A stretch of 64,000 nucleotides of DNA from Kangiella aquimarina DSM 16071. Its GTDB lineage: Bacteria; Pseudomonadota; Gammaproteobacteria; Enterobacterales; Kangiellaceae. The stretch lies in the NCBI RefSeq assembly GCF_000374105.1, contig NZ_KB893651.1:25838-89837 (forward strand). The letters run 5' to 3'. Below, piece by piece: positions 9,620 to 19,714 of this stretch (positions are counted from its first letter, which is position 1; every line of letters begins with the position of its first letter). The notes under the pieces are model-generated. The model saw nothing but the letters and a program-made list of their open reading frames with translations. It did no database searches and was not told the origin of the DNA. The translations under genes and the position numbers were made by a program.

Positions 9620-10959
9620 TGGCATTATCACCACAGCAAATTGCTAAAGGCGGTGGTTTAAGTGAGCTCAAACAGCGTTTGCTGTTTGTGCTCATGGCTA
9701 TTATTGTTTTCCGGATTGGCTCTTTTATTCCAGTTCCGGGCGTTGACGGCTCTGTTTTGCAAGCTTTCTTGGAAAATCAGGGTGGAACTATCTTTACGAT
9801 GTTCAACGTATTCTCAGGAGGGGCGCTTGAGCGTGCTTCTGTTTTTGCTCTAGGTATCATGCCGTACATTTCGGCTTCGATTATCATGCAAATCTTGAGT
9901 TTTGTTGATCCGCGTCTGAAAGAGATCAAGAAGGAAGGCGAAAGCGGTCGCCGTAAAATCAATCAGTATACTCGTTACCTAACGGTTGCCTTGGCAACTG
10001 TACAAGCGGTTGGTATGTCTACTCAGTTACCTGGTATTATTCCTGGTCTAGTGGCAAACCCTGATTTTTCATTCTACTTTATCGCGGTAGTAACTTTGGT
10101 TACCGGTACCATGTTCTTAATGTGGTTGGGTGAGCAAATTACTGAACGTGGTATAGGTAATGGTATTTCTATCATTATCCTGGTAGGTATTGTTGCTGGT
10201 TTCCCTCAAGCCATTAGTCAGATTTTTGGACAGGCTTATGACGGGGACCGTAACATTCTTGGCGTACTTGTTTTTGGTATCTTCGCATTAGCGGTTGTGT
10301 ACTTCATCGTTTGGTTCGAAAGAGCTCAACGTAGAATTACCATTAACTATGCGAAACGCCAGCAAGGCAATAAGGTTTTTGCAGCCCAAAGTAGTTTCTT
10401 ACCTATGAAGCTTAATATGGCCGGTGTTATTCCAGCGATTTTTGCTTCTAGTATCGTTTTGTTCCCAGGCACTTTGTTGTCTTGGTTCGGTAGCGGTTCA
10501 GGTGAAGTTACCTGGTTAACCACCATGGCGCAAAACCTACAGCCAGGTAAACCTGTATACATTATGTTGTATGCCGTCGGTATTATCTTCTTTGCGTTTT
10601 TCTATACTGCATTAACGCAAAACCCAAGAGATACTGCCGATAACTTAAAGAAGTCAGGGGCATTTATTCCAGGTATTCGTCCTGGACAGCAAACAGCACA
10701 GTATCTTGATAAAGTCACAACACGTTTGACTTTCTGGGGTGCTCTTTACATGACCGCTGTATGTTTAATGCCAGAATTTCTGATCCTGATCTTTAATTAC
10801 CCGTTCTACTTCGGTGGAACTTCACTGCTGATCATCGTTGTTGTTGCCATTGATTTTATGGCTCAGGTGCAAGCTCACCTTATGTCGCAGCAATATGATT
10901 CAGTACTTAAGAAAGCGAATCTTAAGAAACAGGGCCCATCGGGTCGTGTTCGTCGCTAA
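9619..10959 (+). CDS. secY: Preprotein translocase subunit SecY
   Basis: Channel subunit of the SecYEG inner-membrane translocon. 446 residues with ten predicted membrane segments. Family motifs: plug-region [37 protein letters not shown], and the cytosolic loop containing [11 protein letters not shown]. The C-terminus ends [11 protein letters not shown]. Sits between rplO and rpmJ in the spc unit. Confidence 0.98.
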   Translation: MALSPQQIAKGGGLSELKQRLLFVLMAIIVFRIGSFIPVPGVDGSVLQAFLENQGGTIFTMFNVFSGGALERASVFALGIMPYISASIIMQILSFVDPRLKEIKKEGESGRRKINQYTRYLTVALATVQAVGMSTQLPGIIPGLVANPDFSFYFIAVVTLVTGTMFLMWLGEQITERGIGNGISIIILVGIVAGFPQAISQIFGQAYDGDRNILGVLVFGIFALAVVYFIVWFERAQRRITINYAKRQQGNKVFAAQSSFLPMKLNMAGVIPAIFASSIVLFPGTLLSWFGSGSGEVTWLTTMAQNLQPGKPVYIMLYAVGIIFFAFFYTALTQNPRDTADNLKKSGAFIPGIRPGQQTAQYLDKVTTRLTFWGALYMTAVCLMPEFLILIFNYPFYFGGTSLLIIVVVAIDFMAQVQAHLMSQQYDSVLKKANLKKQGPSGRVRR

Positions 10960-10977
10960 AGCATGTTGGAGTAGCAA

Positions 10978-11091
10978 ATGAAAGTTCGTGCTTCTGTAAA
11001 AAAAATGTGCCGTAACTGCAAAGTGATTCGTCGTCACGGCAGTGTTCGCGTTATCTGTACTGACCCACGCCATAAACAGCGTCAAGGTTAG
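10978..11091 (+). CDS. rpmJ: 50S ribosomal protein L36 (bL36), zinc-binding form
   Basis: A 37-residue protein, [14 protein letters not shown] at the N-terminus. Cys11, Cys14, Cys27 and His32 form the C-x2-C-x12-C-x4-H zinc site of the canonical form (not the zinc-free paralogue). TTGGAGTAGC ribosome-binding region upstream. Last gene of the spc unit; a new promoter follows. Confidence 0.95.
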   Translation: MKVRASVKKMCRNCKVIRRHGSVRVICTDPRHKQRQG

Positions 11092-11103
11092 TCATTTAAT
11101 TGG

Positions 11104-11132
11104 TTGATTTTTAGGCGTGATGTGGCTAGAAT
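11104..11132 (+). promoter_or_regulatory. Probable alpha-operon promoter
   Basis: TTGATT (11104-11109), 17-base spacer, TAGAAT (11127-11132), then ACGCGGCC. E. coli has its alpha promoter at the same junction, before rpsM. GGCGTGA (11114-11120) and TCACGCC (11143-11149) form a perfect inverted repeat around the -10. Predicted leader is only about 40 bases. Confidence 0.7.
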
Positions 11133-11178
11133 ACGCGGCCTTTCACGCCTGCTTATTAAATTTAGGAGAAATTGTTAA

Positions 11179-11535
11179 ATGGCTCGTATAGCTGGTATTA
11201 ACATTCCGGTACATAAGCATGCTGATGTCGCCTTGACCGCTATCTATGGTATCGGTCGTCCTCGTGCACAAAAAATTTGTGCTGCTGCAGGAATTGAAAC
11301 TACTGCAAAGATCAAAGATTTGAACGAAGACCAAATTGAGAATCTACGTAACGAGGTGAGCAAATTTACCGTTGAAGGTGATTTGCGTCGCGAAATCAAC
11401 ATGAATATTAAACGTTTGATGGACTTGGGTTGTTTCCGTGGTATCCGTCATCGTCGTAACCTGCCATTGCGCGGTCAACGTACGAAGACTAATGCCCGTA
11501 CCCGTAAAGGTCCTCGTAAACCAATCAAGAAATAA
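11179..11535 (+). CDS. rpsM: 30S ribosomal protein S13 (uS13)
   Basis: 30S head protein forming inter-subunit bridges. 118 residues (E. coli 118): [20 protein letters not shown], the central [14 protein letters not shown] and the basic tail [24 protein letters not shown] Shine-Dalgarno at 11164-11167. First gene of the alpha unit. Confidence 0.97.
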   Translation: MARIAGINIPVHKHADVALTAIYGIGRPRAQKICAAAGIETTAKIKDLNEDQIENLRNEVSKFTVEGDLRREINMNIKRLMDLGCFRGIRHRRNLPLRGQRTKTNARTRKGPRKPIKK

Positions 11536-11556
11536 TGGTTATGGTGGAATTAACAC

Positions 11557-11946
11557 ATGGCTAAATCACCTCGTACTACCAAAAAGAAAGTTAAAAAGCA
11601 CGTTGTCGATGGTATGGCGCATATTCATGCGTCGTTTAACAATACCATCGTAACGATCACAGATCGTCAGGGTAATGCTCTTGCATGGGCAACTTCTGGT
11701 GGTTCTGGCTTCCGTGGTTCACGTAAATCGACTCCATTTGCTGCACAGGTAGCTGCTGATCGCGCTGCTCAAGTAGTTAAAGAAATGGGTATGAAGAACG
11801 TTGAAGTATTTGTTAAAGGTCCTGGACCAGGTCGTGAATCAGCAGTTCGTGCTTTGAATGCAGCTGGCTTCAAGATCACTAACATTACTGACGTGACGCC
11901 TATTCCTCATAATGGTTGTCGTCCGCCTAAAAAGCGTCGTGTATAA
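11557..11946 (+). CDS. rpsK: 30S ribosomal protein S11 (uS11)
   Basis: Platform protein contacting mRNA at the E site. 129 residues, E. coli length. [37 protein letters not shown] and [16 protein letters not shown] are diagnostic. The conserved Asn-Gly in PHNGCR, an isoaspartate site in E. coli, is present. Confidence 0.98.
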   Translation: MAKSPRTTKKKVKKHVVDGMAHIHASFNNTIVTITDRQGNALAWATSGGSGFRGSRKSTPFAAQVAADRAAQVVKEMGMKNVEVFVKGPGPGRESAVRALNAAGFKITNITDVTPIPHNGCRPPKKRRV

Positions 11947-11966
11947 GAGATTAACGGGAGTTTGAA

Positions 11967-12587
11967 ATGGCTAGATATCTAGGTCCAAAACTCAAATTGT
12001 CGCGTCGTGAAGGTGTCGATTTAGGACACAAGTCTGGCGTTCGTGCAATTGAGACTAAATGTAAAATTGAAGTAGCCCCAGGTCAACATGGCGCGCGTCG
12101 TAGCCGTTTGTCTGACTATGGTCTACAGTTACGTGAAAAGCAAAAAGTTCGTCGTATTTATGGCGTACTTGAGCGTCAATTCCGCAACTACTACAAAGAA
12201 GCTGATCGTCTAAAAGGTGCAACAGGTGTTAACTTGTTACAACTTTTAGAATCTCGCTTGGATAATGTTGTTTATCGTATGGGTTATGCTGCTACTCGTG
12301 GCGAAGCGCGTCAATTAGTTAGCCACAAGGCTATCTTGGTAAACGGCGAAACAGTCAATATTCCTTCTTACACAGTAAAAGCCGAAGACGTTGTTTCTGT
12401 ACGTGAAAAATCACAGAAGCAAGCACGTATCGTTGCTGCACTGGAATTGGCTGCACAGCGTGACAAGCCAGAGTGGATTGAAGTTGATGGTAAGAAAATG
12501 GAAGGTCAGTTTAAGCGTGTTCCAGAGCGCTCTGAACTTGACGCCAGCATCAATGAAAACCTAATCGTAGAGTTGTACTCTAAGTAA
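11967..12587 (+). CDS. rpsD: 30S ribosomal protein S4 (uS4)
   Basis: 16S rRNA primary binder and mRNA-entry protein, also the repressor of the alpha operon in E. coli. 206 residues (E. coli 206). [20 protein letters not shown] and the S4 RNA-binding domain [20 protein letters not shown] with [14 protein letters not shown] are intact. No zinc-binding cysteine cluster. Confidence 0.98.
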   Translation: MARYLGPKLKLSRREGVDLGHKSGVRAIETKCKIEVAPGQHGARRSRLSDYGLQLREKQKVRRIYGVLERQFRNYYKEADRLKGATGVNLLQLLESRLDNVVYRMGYAATRGEARQLVSHKAILVNGETVNIPSYTVKAEDVVSVREKSQKQARIVAALELAAQRDKPEWIEVDGKKMEGQFKRVPERSELDASINENLIVELYSK

Positions 12588-12610
12588 TTTTAATCCTTGA
12601 GAGGGATAAT

Positions 12611-13591
12611 ATGTCAGCGACTGAATTTCTGACTCCGCGCCAAATTAAGGTTGAATCAAGCGAAGGCACCAAAGCCCGAGTGGTACTTGAACCTTTTGAA
12701 CGTGGATTTGGACACACTTTGGGTAACTCATTGCGTCGCATCTTGCTATCTTCTATGCCAGGTGCCGCAGTGACAGAAGTAGAAATCGACGGTGTTCTTC
12801 ATGAGTACTCAGCTATTGAGGGCGTTCAAGAAGACGTTATCGATATCCTTTTGAACTTAAAAGGGTTGGCTGTTCGCCTTGAAGATAAAGAAGTAGCTAC
12901 TTTAACTCTTCAAAAGAAAGGTGAAGGCGTCGTGACTGCTGCTGACATTGAAGAAGTATCAGGTGCTGAAGTGGTCAATAAAGATCACTACATCGCTACT
13001 TTGAATAAAGGTGGCGCTTTAAACATGCGCATCAAAGTTCGTTTAGGTCGTGGTTACGAGGCTTCTAATACTCGTAAACAACCTGAAGGCGAAGATAAAC
13101 CAATTGGTGTATTGCAAGTTGATGCTTCTTTCAGCCCAATGAAGAAAGTTTCTTACACGGTCGAGTCTGCTCGTGTAGAGCAGCGTACTGATTTGGATAA
13201 GCTAGTACTTGATCTTGAAACCAATGGCACCATTGACCCAGAAGAAGCTATTCGCCGCAGTGCGACTATTCTTCAGGAACAATTGGCGGCATTCGTTGAT
13301 TTGAAAGACGAGAAACAAGCTGAACCAGAGAAAGAAGAGCCAGAAATCGACCCAATTCTTTTGCGTCCGGTTGATGATCTTGAATTGACAGTACGTTCTG
13401 CCAACTGTCTTAAAACCGAGAATATCCATTACATTGGTGACTTGGTACAACGCACCGAAGTTGAGTTACTTAAAACTCCAAACCTAGGTAAGAAGTCATT
13501 AACTGAAATTAAAGACGTTCTTGCTTCACGTGGTTTGTCCTTAGGTATGCGTTTAGAGAATTGGCCACCATCAAGCATTATCGGTGACTAG
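12611..13591 (+). CDS. rpoA: RNA polymerase subunit alpha
   Basis: Scaffold subunit of RNA polymerase; the N-domain dimerises and binds beta/beta', the C-domain contacts UP elements and activators. 326 residues (E. coli 329). N-domain motifs [20 protein letters not shown]; acidic linker around residues 233-250; C-domain with [20 protein letters not shown], including the DNA-contacting Arg, and [14 protein letters not shown] terminator directly follows, so transcription probably ends before rplQ. Confidence 0.98.
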   Translation: MSATEFLTPRQIKVESSEGTKARVVLEPFERGFGHTLGNSLRRILLSSMPGAAVTEVEIDGVLHEYSAIEGVQEDVIDILLNLKGLAVRLEDKEVATLTLQKKGEGVVTAADIEEVSGAEVVNKDHYIATLNKGGALNMRIKVRLGRGYEASNTRKQPEGEDKPIGVLQVDASFSPMKKVSYTVESARVEQRTDLDKLVLDLETNGTIDPEEAIRRSATILQEQLAAFVDLKDEKQAEPEKEEPEIDPILLRPVDDLELTVRSANCLKTENIHYIGDLVQRTEVELLKTPNLGKKSLTEIKDVLASRGLSLGMRLENWPPSSIIGD

Positions 13592-13610
13592 TTCTTAGTA
13601 GTAAGAATTA

Positions 13611-13637
13611 GGCGCAAGCATTGTCTTGCGCCTTTTT
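13611..13637 (+). terminator. Rho-independent terminator of the alpha operon
   Basis: GGCGCAAG (13611-13618) pairs with CTTGCGCC (13625-13632), six-base loop, then TTTTT (13633-13637). It lies after rpoA and before rplQ. Confidence 0.9.
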
Positions 13638-13704
13638 ATTCATAGCTTGCTATGAAACCCTTTGGTAATTTTTTGAATTTATTCAGACAGTTACCTGATT
13701 AATC

Positions 13705-13722
13705 GATTAGAACTTTCTAATC
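13705..13722. repeat. 18-bp palindrome upstream of rplQ
   Basis: GATTAGAA (13705-13712), two central bases, TTCTAATC (13715-13722). It lies in the 200-base AT-rich gap that must contain the rplQ promoter. It could be an operator or a leader hairpin; I found no convincing -35/-10 pair to place it against. Confidence 0.5.
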
Positions 13723-13837
13723 TTGTTTGTGTAAATGAAATAAACTTTTCTAACAAAGAAATCGTAAAGTTTAAATATTTACAGAAGTTTTTGTAGTACT
13801 ACCGCAGGCTACAATTAAATAGAGTGAGGAACTCAAT

Positions 13838-14242
13838 ATGCGTCATCAAAAATCAGGTCGTAAATTAAACCGTAACAGCTCACATCGTAAAGCTATGTTC
13901 CGTAATATGACTGCGTCATTAATCGAGCATGAGTTAATTCGTACTACTTTGCCAAAAGCAAAAGAATTACGTCGTGTTGCTGAGCCTTTAATTACTCTAT
14001 CGAAAACAGACTCCGTTGCTAATCGTCGTCTTGCTTTTGCACGTCTTCGTAATAATGCAGCAGTTGCTAAGCTATTTGCTGAGCTTGGTCCTCGTTATCA
14101 GGAGCGCCCAGGTGGTTACTTGCGTATCCTTAAGTGTGGTAATCGTCCAGGCGATAACGCACCTATGGCATACGTTGAATTAGTAGACCGTCCAGTGGTT
14201 GAAGACGATGTCGATTTAGACGAAGTAGTTACTGAAGAGTAA
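13838..14242 (+). CDS. rplQ: 50S ribosomal protein L17 (bL17)
   Basis: Bacterial-specific 50S protein near the exit tunnel. 134 residues; [20 protein letters not shown] and [20 protein letters not shown] are the family pattern; acidic tail ends VVTEE. GTGAGGA ribosome-binding sequence at 13824-13830. Unlike E. coli it is separated from rpoA by a terminator and 246 bases, so it appears to be its own transcription unit. Confidence 0.97.
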   Translation: MRHQKSGRKLNRNSSHRKAMFRNMTASLIEHELIRTTLPKAKELRRVAEPLITLSKTDSVANRRLAFARLRNNAAVAKLFAELGPRYQERPGGYLRILKCGNRPGDNAPMAYVELVDRPVVEDDVDLDEVVTEE

Positions 14243-14260
14243 TTTCTATAGTGACTTTAA

Positions 14261-14286
14261 AAAACCCGCTTTATGCGGGTTTTTTA
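14261..14286 (+). terminator. Rho-independent terminator of rplQ
   Basis: AAAACCCGC (14261-14269) pairs with GCGGGTTTT (14275-14283) around a five-base loop and runs into T residues. It ends the ribosomal super-cluster. Confidence 0.9.
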
Positions 14287-14315
14287 TTAACTTGAGTAAG
14301 TGTCCGCTGATAGCA

Positions 14316-14705
14316 TTAATGCCAGCTTCCGAGTATTAATCCAAACAGAGTAAATATTACAAGATGATAACCGCCATCAATTAGTAAGTGTCTTAATGAC
14401 TTATTGCTAAATTGATACGTTATACCCAGGCCAAGAAATACAATAGCACCGACCATTGCACAAACTGTTACAGCATGTATGAGATCGGGATTGGGCCCAA
14501 GCAAGTCTGCAATGACAAAGACAGCGACCAGGGCAAATATAAAGCTCAGAATAAAGACACTAGGTTTTTGTTTAATATCTTCTGCTTCTATCTTCATTTC
14601 CTTTAGCCAAATTCTGCCGAATAACATAGGTGAGTACCATAAGCCTCCGACAGCAAACGATAAGATTGCTGCAACCAATACCGCATAATAATTTATATCA
14701 CTCAT
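14316..14705 (-). CDS. DUF1761-type small membrane protein
   Basis: 129 residues with four hydrophobic segments (about 7-25, 49-66, 75-95, 108-126). The first segment with GGLWYSPMLFGRIWL followed by a short charged loop matches my memory of the DUF1761 family of inner-membrane proteins of unknown function. ATG 14705. It lies downstream of the methyltransferase gene on the same strand, 69 bases apart, and may be co-transcribed. No catalytic motif is visible. Confidence 0.75.
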   Translation of the reverse strand: MSDINYYAVLVAAILSFAVGGLWYSPMLFGRIWLKEMKIEAEDIKQKPSVFILSFIFALVAVFVIADLLGPNPDLIHAVTVCAMVGAIVFLGLGITYQFSNKSLRHLLIDGGYHLVIFTLFGLILGSWH

Positions 14706-14774
14706 TCCCTTTCCCCAATGTTGTGTGATTGAACTAAGGCTAGCTTAGCATAAAGCCGATTGTGGTAACTCGAT

Positions 14775-15404
14775 TTACAGCTTCACATGCAGAATATAAC
14801 CCTCGAAGTACTCGGGCTCTGTGCAATACCAATCGAGTAGTTCAGCATCATGCTTAGTAAGAACTCGCTCGGCTAGATCAAAGAACGGTTGACGGCCAGG
14901 ATCTGCCAGTAAAACATGCTTTACACCTGCCTTTTTAGCCCGATTTATCAGATTGTAGTGAATCTTTGCCAGATCATCCCAGAAGCAAATATCGGTTCCA
15001 AAGACAATGTCATAGTCAGTGAGATGCTTTTTTGTGAGTTTTTCAAAGCTGATTGATTCGGTTGTAATTTCGACCTGATTAAGTGCTGCCTGAAGTTCCA
15101 GAAAAGGAAAAACTTCATCGTCTCTGTCAGTCCCGGTAACCTTACAGCCTGCATGGTGAGCACAGAAAATGCTAGTAGGTCCCCAGCCGCAACCAAGCTC
15201 TAATACTCTCTGCTTGTTGTTTAATAGTTGCTTGTGTAAAAAGTAGTCCATTAGCAGGAAGCTGCTGTTCCAGGTCTTATGACCATGAATAGAGGGGGTG
15301 TAATGCTTTTTGAGCTTTTTGACAAACCTGTGTTTATTTTCGAGCAATAATATGCCGTATGCTTGAAAAATATTGTCTTCTGGTAATTCTTGTAGTTCAG
15401 GCAT
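14775..15404 (-). CDS. Class I SAM-dependent methyltransferase, substrate unknown
   Basis: 209 residues. SAM-binding motif I reads LELGCGWGP (residues 68-76) and the acidic end of strand beta-2 lies in TGTDRD (about 90-95). A later segment FGTDICFWDDL stands where motif IV is expected and resembles the lysine/METTL-type methyltransferases. The N-terminal 60 residues show no recognised domain. Substrate cannot be read from the sequence or the neighbours (DUF1761 protein downstream, CDF exporter divergent). Confidence 0.8.
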   Translation of the reverse strand: MPELQELPEDNIFQAYGILLLENKHRFVKKLKKHYTPSIHGHKTWNSSFLLMDYFLHKQLLNNKQRVLELGCGWGPTSIFCAHHAGCKVTGTDRDDEVFPFLELQAALNQVEITTESISFEKLTKKHLTDYDIVFGTDICFWDDLAKIHYNLINRAKKAGVKHVLLADPGRQPFFDLAERVLTKHDAELLDWYCTEPEYFEGYILHVKL

Positions 15405-15558
15405 AACGATACCAAGTATTGAAGATAACTGCTAAGTGTAAGGACTTTAACGCCAATTGTTAAGGGCGACCTGTCTTCATTGTCATGAATAATAATTCTG
15501 TTTCGAATGCCTTAAAATCTTTGTTACACTCAAGGCAACATTCTGAAAGAAGGTTATT

Positions 15559-16485
15559 ATGGGCACACACCACAACCATAATCATTTAAATGATGATGAG
15601 TCACATGGCACACATGTAGCTAGTAAGAAAAATCTGCTTTGGGCATTGTCATTAACCGGAACTTTCATGGTCGTTGAGGTTATTGGCGGTCTTGTTTCTG
15701 GATCCCTTGCCCTTCTTGCAGATGCTGGACACATGCTGACAGATACTGCAGCGCTTTTACTGGCATATTCCGCTCTTTATTTTGCTGCTAAGCCCGCAGA
15801 TAGTAAACGGACTTTCGGCTACGGTCGGTTACAAGTTTTGGCCGCCTATACCAATGGTGTTTTTCTGATATTACTTACTGGTTGGATTCTCTGGGAAGCG
15901 ATTCATCGCTTTATTGAGCCTAACCCCATTCAAAGTGTCAGTATGTTTACCGTGGCGGTCATAGGACTGATTGTAAATTTACTCGTCTTCAAGATCCTGC
16001 ATAGTGCCGGTGACTCCAATATCAATATACGAAGCGCGTTATTGCATGTCCTGGGTGATTTACTCGGATCAGTTGGCGCAATTATCGCAGCAATTGTAAT
16101 ATGGATATGGGGGCTACTATGGGTCGACCCACTATTATCTATTTTCGTTGCAGTTCTGATCCTGAGAAGCGCATACCACGTTATTAAAGACGCATCCCAT
16201 ATATTGCTAGAGGGTACACCTATCGGCATCAGCATGAGTAATATTCGCTTAGACTTAATGTCTATCGAGGGGGTTAAAGACGTCCACCATATGCATGCCT
16301 GGAGTCTGAGTGAAGCGGAGCCGATGATGACATTTCATGCTCTGGTTGATCCCAATAAAAATAGTGACAATTTATTGGAAGAGATGCTGTTGTTATTGAA
16401 GAAAGAGCATGGCATTGGTCATGCCACTATTCAGGTAGAGGTAGAGAATTGTCAGGTAGTTGAAGATGCTTGTGAGGTTGGCTAA
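15559..16485 (+). CDS. Cation diffusion facilitator, probably Zn(II)/Cd(II) exporter
   Basis: Inner-membrane proton antiporter of the CzcD/ZitB subgroup, 308 residues. A histidine-rich N-terminus (seven His in the first 20 residues) precedes six membrane segments. The metal site is visible as HxxxD in TM2 (His58, Asp62 in AGHMLTD) and again as HVLGD in TM5, the zinc/cadmium signature. The C-terminal cytosolic domain carries HHMHAWSLSEAEP and a terminal Cys pair. Monocistronic; convergent with the gene at 16,500. Confidence 0.92.
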   Translation: MGTHHNHNHLNDDESHGTHVASKKNLLWALSLTGTFMVVEVIGGLVSGSLALLADAGHMLTDTAALLLAYSALYFAAKPADSKRTFGYGRLQVLAAYTNGVFLILLTGWILWEAIHRFIEPNPIQSVSMFTVAVIGLIVNLLVFKILHSAGDSNINIRSALLHVLGDLLGSVGAIIAAIVIWIWGLLWVDPLLSIFVAVLILRSAYHVIKDASHILLEGTPIGISMSNIRLDLMSIEGVKDVHHMHAWSLSEAEPMMTFHALVDPNKNSDNLLEEMLLLLKKEHGIGHATIQVEVENCQVVEDACEVG

Positions 16486-16499
16486 ATTGTGTGGTTAGC

Positions 16500-17057
16500 T
16501 CATTGCTTCTGGGCTTCCAGCAAGAAGCCTCGTTGATTTTCGATACCTTCAAGTCGTCTTGCCAATTTATGCTGTAACTCTTGCAGACTTTTAGACTGTG
16601 GGGCTGTTTCTTTAACCAGCTTGTCTGCCTCAGGAGTATACTTTGATAAGGTGCTGGTTAATTCCTTTAACTGCTGACTGGTAAAGAACATCCCTTTTTG
16701 GAACAGGCTACGCTTAATACGGTTAAAAAGGTCAATTTCCTGGCGGTTGTGTTCAAAATAGTGCTCAATTCCAAGTTTTTTAACCCAGCTGGCTATAGTC
16801 TGGTCTTTGTTGTCCGAATAGACAATAATGGTGGCGCGCTCCGACATTCCGCTTTTGATTTTACGCAATGAAGGATAACCAAGCGCATTATTGAGCGCGA
16901 CAACAACGATTCTGATTTGAGGTCGGTTAAGGCGAATGTAATTTAACGCTTCTTTGTAATCAGCGGCATAATGATAATCGTGACCGGCAGCCGTTAACTG
17001 TTGCGCAGTGTTCGCTAAAATTTCATGGCTGTCATCGACGAGTAGAATGGCGCTCAT
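16500..17057 (-). CDS. Response-regulator-like protein with degenerate receiver domain
   Basis: 185 residues from ATG 17057 (a TTG at 17072 would add five). The opening MSAILLVDDSHEILAN has the receiver fold's acidic pair, but the strand that should end in the phosphorylated Asp reads IVVVALNNALG, and the usual KP after the last strand reads IEHYFEHN. Phosphorylation therefore looks impossible, making this a pseudo-receiver. The C-terminal 70 residues are helical, Gln/Leu/Lys-rich and probably coiled coil, with no DNA-binding motif seen. Partner and role unknown. Confidence 0.7.
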   Translation of the reverse strand: MSAILLVDDSHEILANTAQQLTAAGHDYHYAADYKEALNYIRLNRPQIRIVVVALNNALGYPSLRKIKSGMSERATIIVYSDNKDQTIASWVKKLGIEHYFEHNRQEIDLFNRIKRSLFQKGMFFTSQQLKELTSTLSKYTPEADKLVKETAPQSKSLQELQHKLARRLEGIENQRGFLLEAQKQ

Positions 17058-17175
17058 AATTAATTGATGCAAGTTAGCGGAAGTTAATATAACTAGTTGA
17101 TTTATTTTATCATTGATTTTTGTAAGGTATATTAAAATTTACTAAAAAAAGAACAATTTGTGAGAGGAAACAGGT

Positions 17176-17784
17176 TTGCGTTCAAAATTGTTAATTTTAC
17201 TGACAAGTGGTTTTTTTCTGTTAATGGCACAGGGCTGCTCAACATTTAAGCCAAGTAATGTCAACGATGCTTGCAGTGTTCTGGAAGATGAGGATTGGTA
17301 CGAGGCCGCTTTGGATTCTCAGGAGCGCTGGGGCACGCCAATTCATGTGCAGTTGGCTATCATGCATCAGGAGTCCAAATTTCAGCATGATATTCGTCCC
17401 GCCAGAAAGTGGTACTTGGGTTTTATTCCGGGATTTAGACCATCTAACGCCTATGGCTATGCTCAGGCACTTGAGGGAACCTGGGATACTTACCGGACGT
17501 CAACCAATAACCATGGTGCAAGACGTGATAACTTTGATGATGCTATCGACTTCATTGGCTGGTATACATTCAATAGCCACAAACAACTGGGTATCTCAAA
17601 GTGGGATGCTCGTGCACAGTATCTTGCCTATCATGAAGGCTGGGGCGGCTATAAGAGAAAAACCTATAACTCCAAGGGCTGGCTGATTAAGGTGGCAGAC
17701 AAGGTTAAGGCGCAATCGCTGAAGTACGCAGCTCAGTATAAACAATGTCAGGCGGAATTGGAGTCGAATCGTGGCTGGTTCTAA
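17176..17784 (+). CDS. Transglycosylase-like (SLT-fold) lipoprotein
   Basis: 202 residues starting at TTG 17176 after the Shine-Dalgarno GAGAGG (17162-17167). Signal peptide ends at a lipobox MAQGC, so Cys21 should be lipidated. The domain has the SLT hallmarks: Glu66-Ser67 in AIMHQESKF (catalytic Glu candidate) and GYAQ (94-97) followed by GTW. This suggests a periplasm-facing peptidoglycan lytic transglycosylase or a binding relative; several SLT residues beyond these were not verifiable. Confidence 0.75.
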   Translation: MRSKLLILLTSGFFLLMAQGCSTFKPSNVNDACSVLEDEDWYEAALDSQERWGTPIHVQLAIMHQESKFQHDIRPARKWYLGFIPGFRPSNAYGYAQALEGTWDTYRTSTNNHGARRDNFDDAIDFIGWYTFNSHKQLGISKWDARAQYLAYHEGWGGYKRKTYNSKGWLIKVADKVKAQSLKYAAQYKQCQAELESNRGWF

Positions 17785-17922
17785 AGCTGTTATTTGAGTT
17801 CAGGGTTATAACCATTAATTATCTATTTTGTAGGACATTTCAGCCATGGATAGGTTAAAATAGCGCCACTTCTTAATGCTAAAAAAGCATTCTATTTGAT
17901 TAACGTAATTGAGGTTTAGCAC

Positions 17923-19176
17923 ATGTTGGGCAACACCACGCCATTAAAAGAGTTTGATCCTGAACTTTTCGCATCGATTGAAGCTGAAAAGAAGCGCCAA
18001 GAAGAGCATATTGAGCTGATTGCTTCAGAAAACTATACCAGTCAGCGCGTAATGGAAGCTCAAGGTTCTGTGTTAACCAATAAGTATGCGGAAGGTTATC
18101 CCGATAAGCGTTACTACGGTGGTTGTGAATATGTGGACATCGCTGAAAAACTGGCCATTGAGCGCATTAAAGAGCTCTTCGGCGCTGATTATGCCAATGT
18201 CCAGCCTCACTCTGGCTCACAAGCAAACGCTGCAGTATACATGGCGCTAGTTAAGCCAGGCGATACCATTTTAGGTATGAGTCTGTCTGACGGTGGTCAC
18301 CTGACTCATGGTTCGAAGGTTAACTTTTCAGGCAAAATCTATCATTCGATTGAATATGGCGTTGATGAAAACGGTTACATTGATTATGCGCAAGTTGAAG
18401 CCTTAGCACTTGAGCATAAGCCAAAAATGATCGTTGCCGGTTTCTCGGCTTATTCTCGTGTAGTTGACTGGGCCAAATTCAGAGAAATTGCCGACAAAGT
18501 TGGTGCTTACCTATTTGTGGATATGGCACACGTTGCAGGCTTGATTGCTGCAGGCGAATATCCTAACCCAGTTCCATATGCGGATGTGGTTACATCAACC
18601 ACTCATAAGACATTAGCCGGCCCTCGCGGCGGTATCATCATTGCCCGTTCTAACCCTGATCTTGAGAAAAAGCTCAACTCTGCGGTTTTCCCAGGCGGTC
18701 AGGGCGGTCCATTAATGCACGTAATCGCTGCTAAAGCGGTAGCTTTCAAAGAAGCCCTAAGTGACGAGTTCAAAGCCATGCAGAAGCAGGTTAAAATTAA
18801 TGCCCAAGCCATGACCAAAGTATTGATGGAGCGTGGCTATAAAATCGTTTCTGGCGGCACAGATAATCATCTTTTCCTGATCGATTTAATCGATAAAGAT
18901 ATTACTGGCAAAGATGCTGAAGCAGCACTTGGCCAGGCTAATATCACAGTAAACAAGAATACCGTACCCAATGAACCACGCTCACCTTTTGTAACCAGTG
19001 GCTTACGTATGGGTACTCCTGCCATCACAACTCGTGGTTTTAAAGAAGCTGAAGCCACTCAGCTTGCTGGCTGGATCTGTGATATTCTTGACGATATTAC
19101 AAACGAACAAACGATTGCGGATGTGAAAGCAAAGGCTCTGGAATTAACAGTCCGCTTTCCAGTCTATCGCAGTTAA
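17923..19176 (+). CDS. glyA: Serine hydroxymethyltransferase
   Basis: PLP enzyme converting serine and tetrahydrofolate to glycine and 5,10-methylene-THF; main one-carbon source. 417 residues, the same as E. coli. The PLP lysine is Lys229 in [15 protein letters not shown]-terminal [12 protein letters not shown] and [15 protein letters not shown] are conserved. A possible -10 TAAAAT lies at 17856-17861. nrdR follows 36 bases later, as in many gammaproteobacteria. No riboswitch seen upstream. Confidence 0.98.
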   Translation: MLGNTTPLKEFDPELFASIEAEKKRQEEHIELIASENYTSQRVMEAQGSVLTNKYAEGYPDKRYYGGCEYVDIAEKLAIERIKELFGADYANVQPHSGSQANAAVYMALVKPGDTILGMSLSDGGHLTHGSKVNFSGKIYHSIEYGVDENGYIDYAQVEALALEHKPKMIVAGFSAYSRVVDWAKFREIADKVGAYLFVDMAHVAGLIAAGEYPNPVPYADVVTSTTHKTLAGPRGGIIIARSNPDLEKKLNSAVFPGGQGGPLMHVIAAKAVAFKEALSDEFKAMQKQVKINAQAMTKVLMERGYKIVSGGTDNHLFLIDLIDKDITGKDAEAALGQANITVNKNTVPNEPRSPFVTSGLRMGTPAITTRGFKEAEATQLAGWICDILDDITNEQTIADVKAKALELTVRFPVYRS

Positions 19177-19212
19177 TTGATAAGCACGCTATTGGCAACA
19201 TAAGGAGCTGTT

Positions 19213-19671
19213 ATGCATTGCCCGTTTTGCGCTCACCCGGATACGAAGGTTATTGATTCACGTTTAGTGGCTGACGGCAGTCAGGTACGACGCCGCAGAG
19301 AATGCCTTGCCTGTGGCGAGCGTTATACGACTTTCGAAAGTGCTGAGCTGGTAATGCCTAAGATCATTAAAACTGACGGAACGCGTGAGCCCTTTAATGA
19401 GGCTAAGTTAAGAATGGGTTTAGCAAAGGCCGTTGAAAAACGTCCAGTCAGTGTTGAAGATCTGGAAGCCGCTATCAATAAAATCTTGTCACAAATTCGC
19501 GCTCTTGGTGAGCGCGAAGTGCCATCTACCGTTGTCGGTGAGCTGGTGATTGAGGCTCTTCGAGGCCTTGATGAAGTGGCATATGTGAGATTTGCCTCGG
19601 TTTATCGTCGCTTTAAAGATGTAAATGCTTTTCGCGAAGAAATCGATAAATTACAGAGCGACAGTAAGTAA
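19213..19671 (+). CDS. nrdR: Transcriptional repressor NrdR
   Basis: Zinc-ribbon/ATP-cone repressor of ribonucleotide reductase genes. 152 residues. Zinc cysteines Cys3, Cys6, Cys31, Cys34 with [17 protein letters not shown], then the ATP cone (about residues 49-139) with VEKRPVS and REVPS. AAGGAG Shine-Dalgarno at 19202-19207. Placed between glyA and ribD, its usual neighbours. Confidence 0.98.
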   Translation: MHCPFCAHPDTKVIDSRLVADGSQVRRRRECLACGERYTTFESAELVMPKIIKTDGTREPFNEAKLRMGLAKAVEKRPVSVEDLEAAINKILSQIRALGEREVPSTVVGELVIEALRGLDEVAYVRFASVYRRFKDVNAFREEIDKLQSDSK

Positions 19672-19714
19672 CCGCTGTCGCTTTTACACATCCCAAAGGT
19701 AACTCATACCTGAT

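Noticed and set aside
17785-17922. Glycine riboswitch upstream of glyA
   Set aside because: Region is too short and lacks the tandem aptamer motifs.
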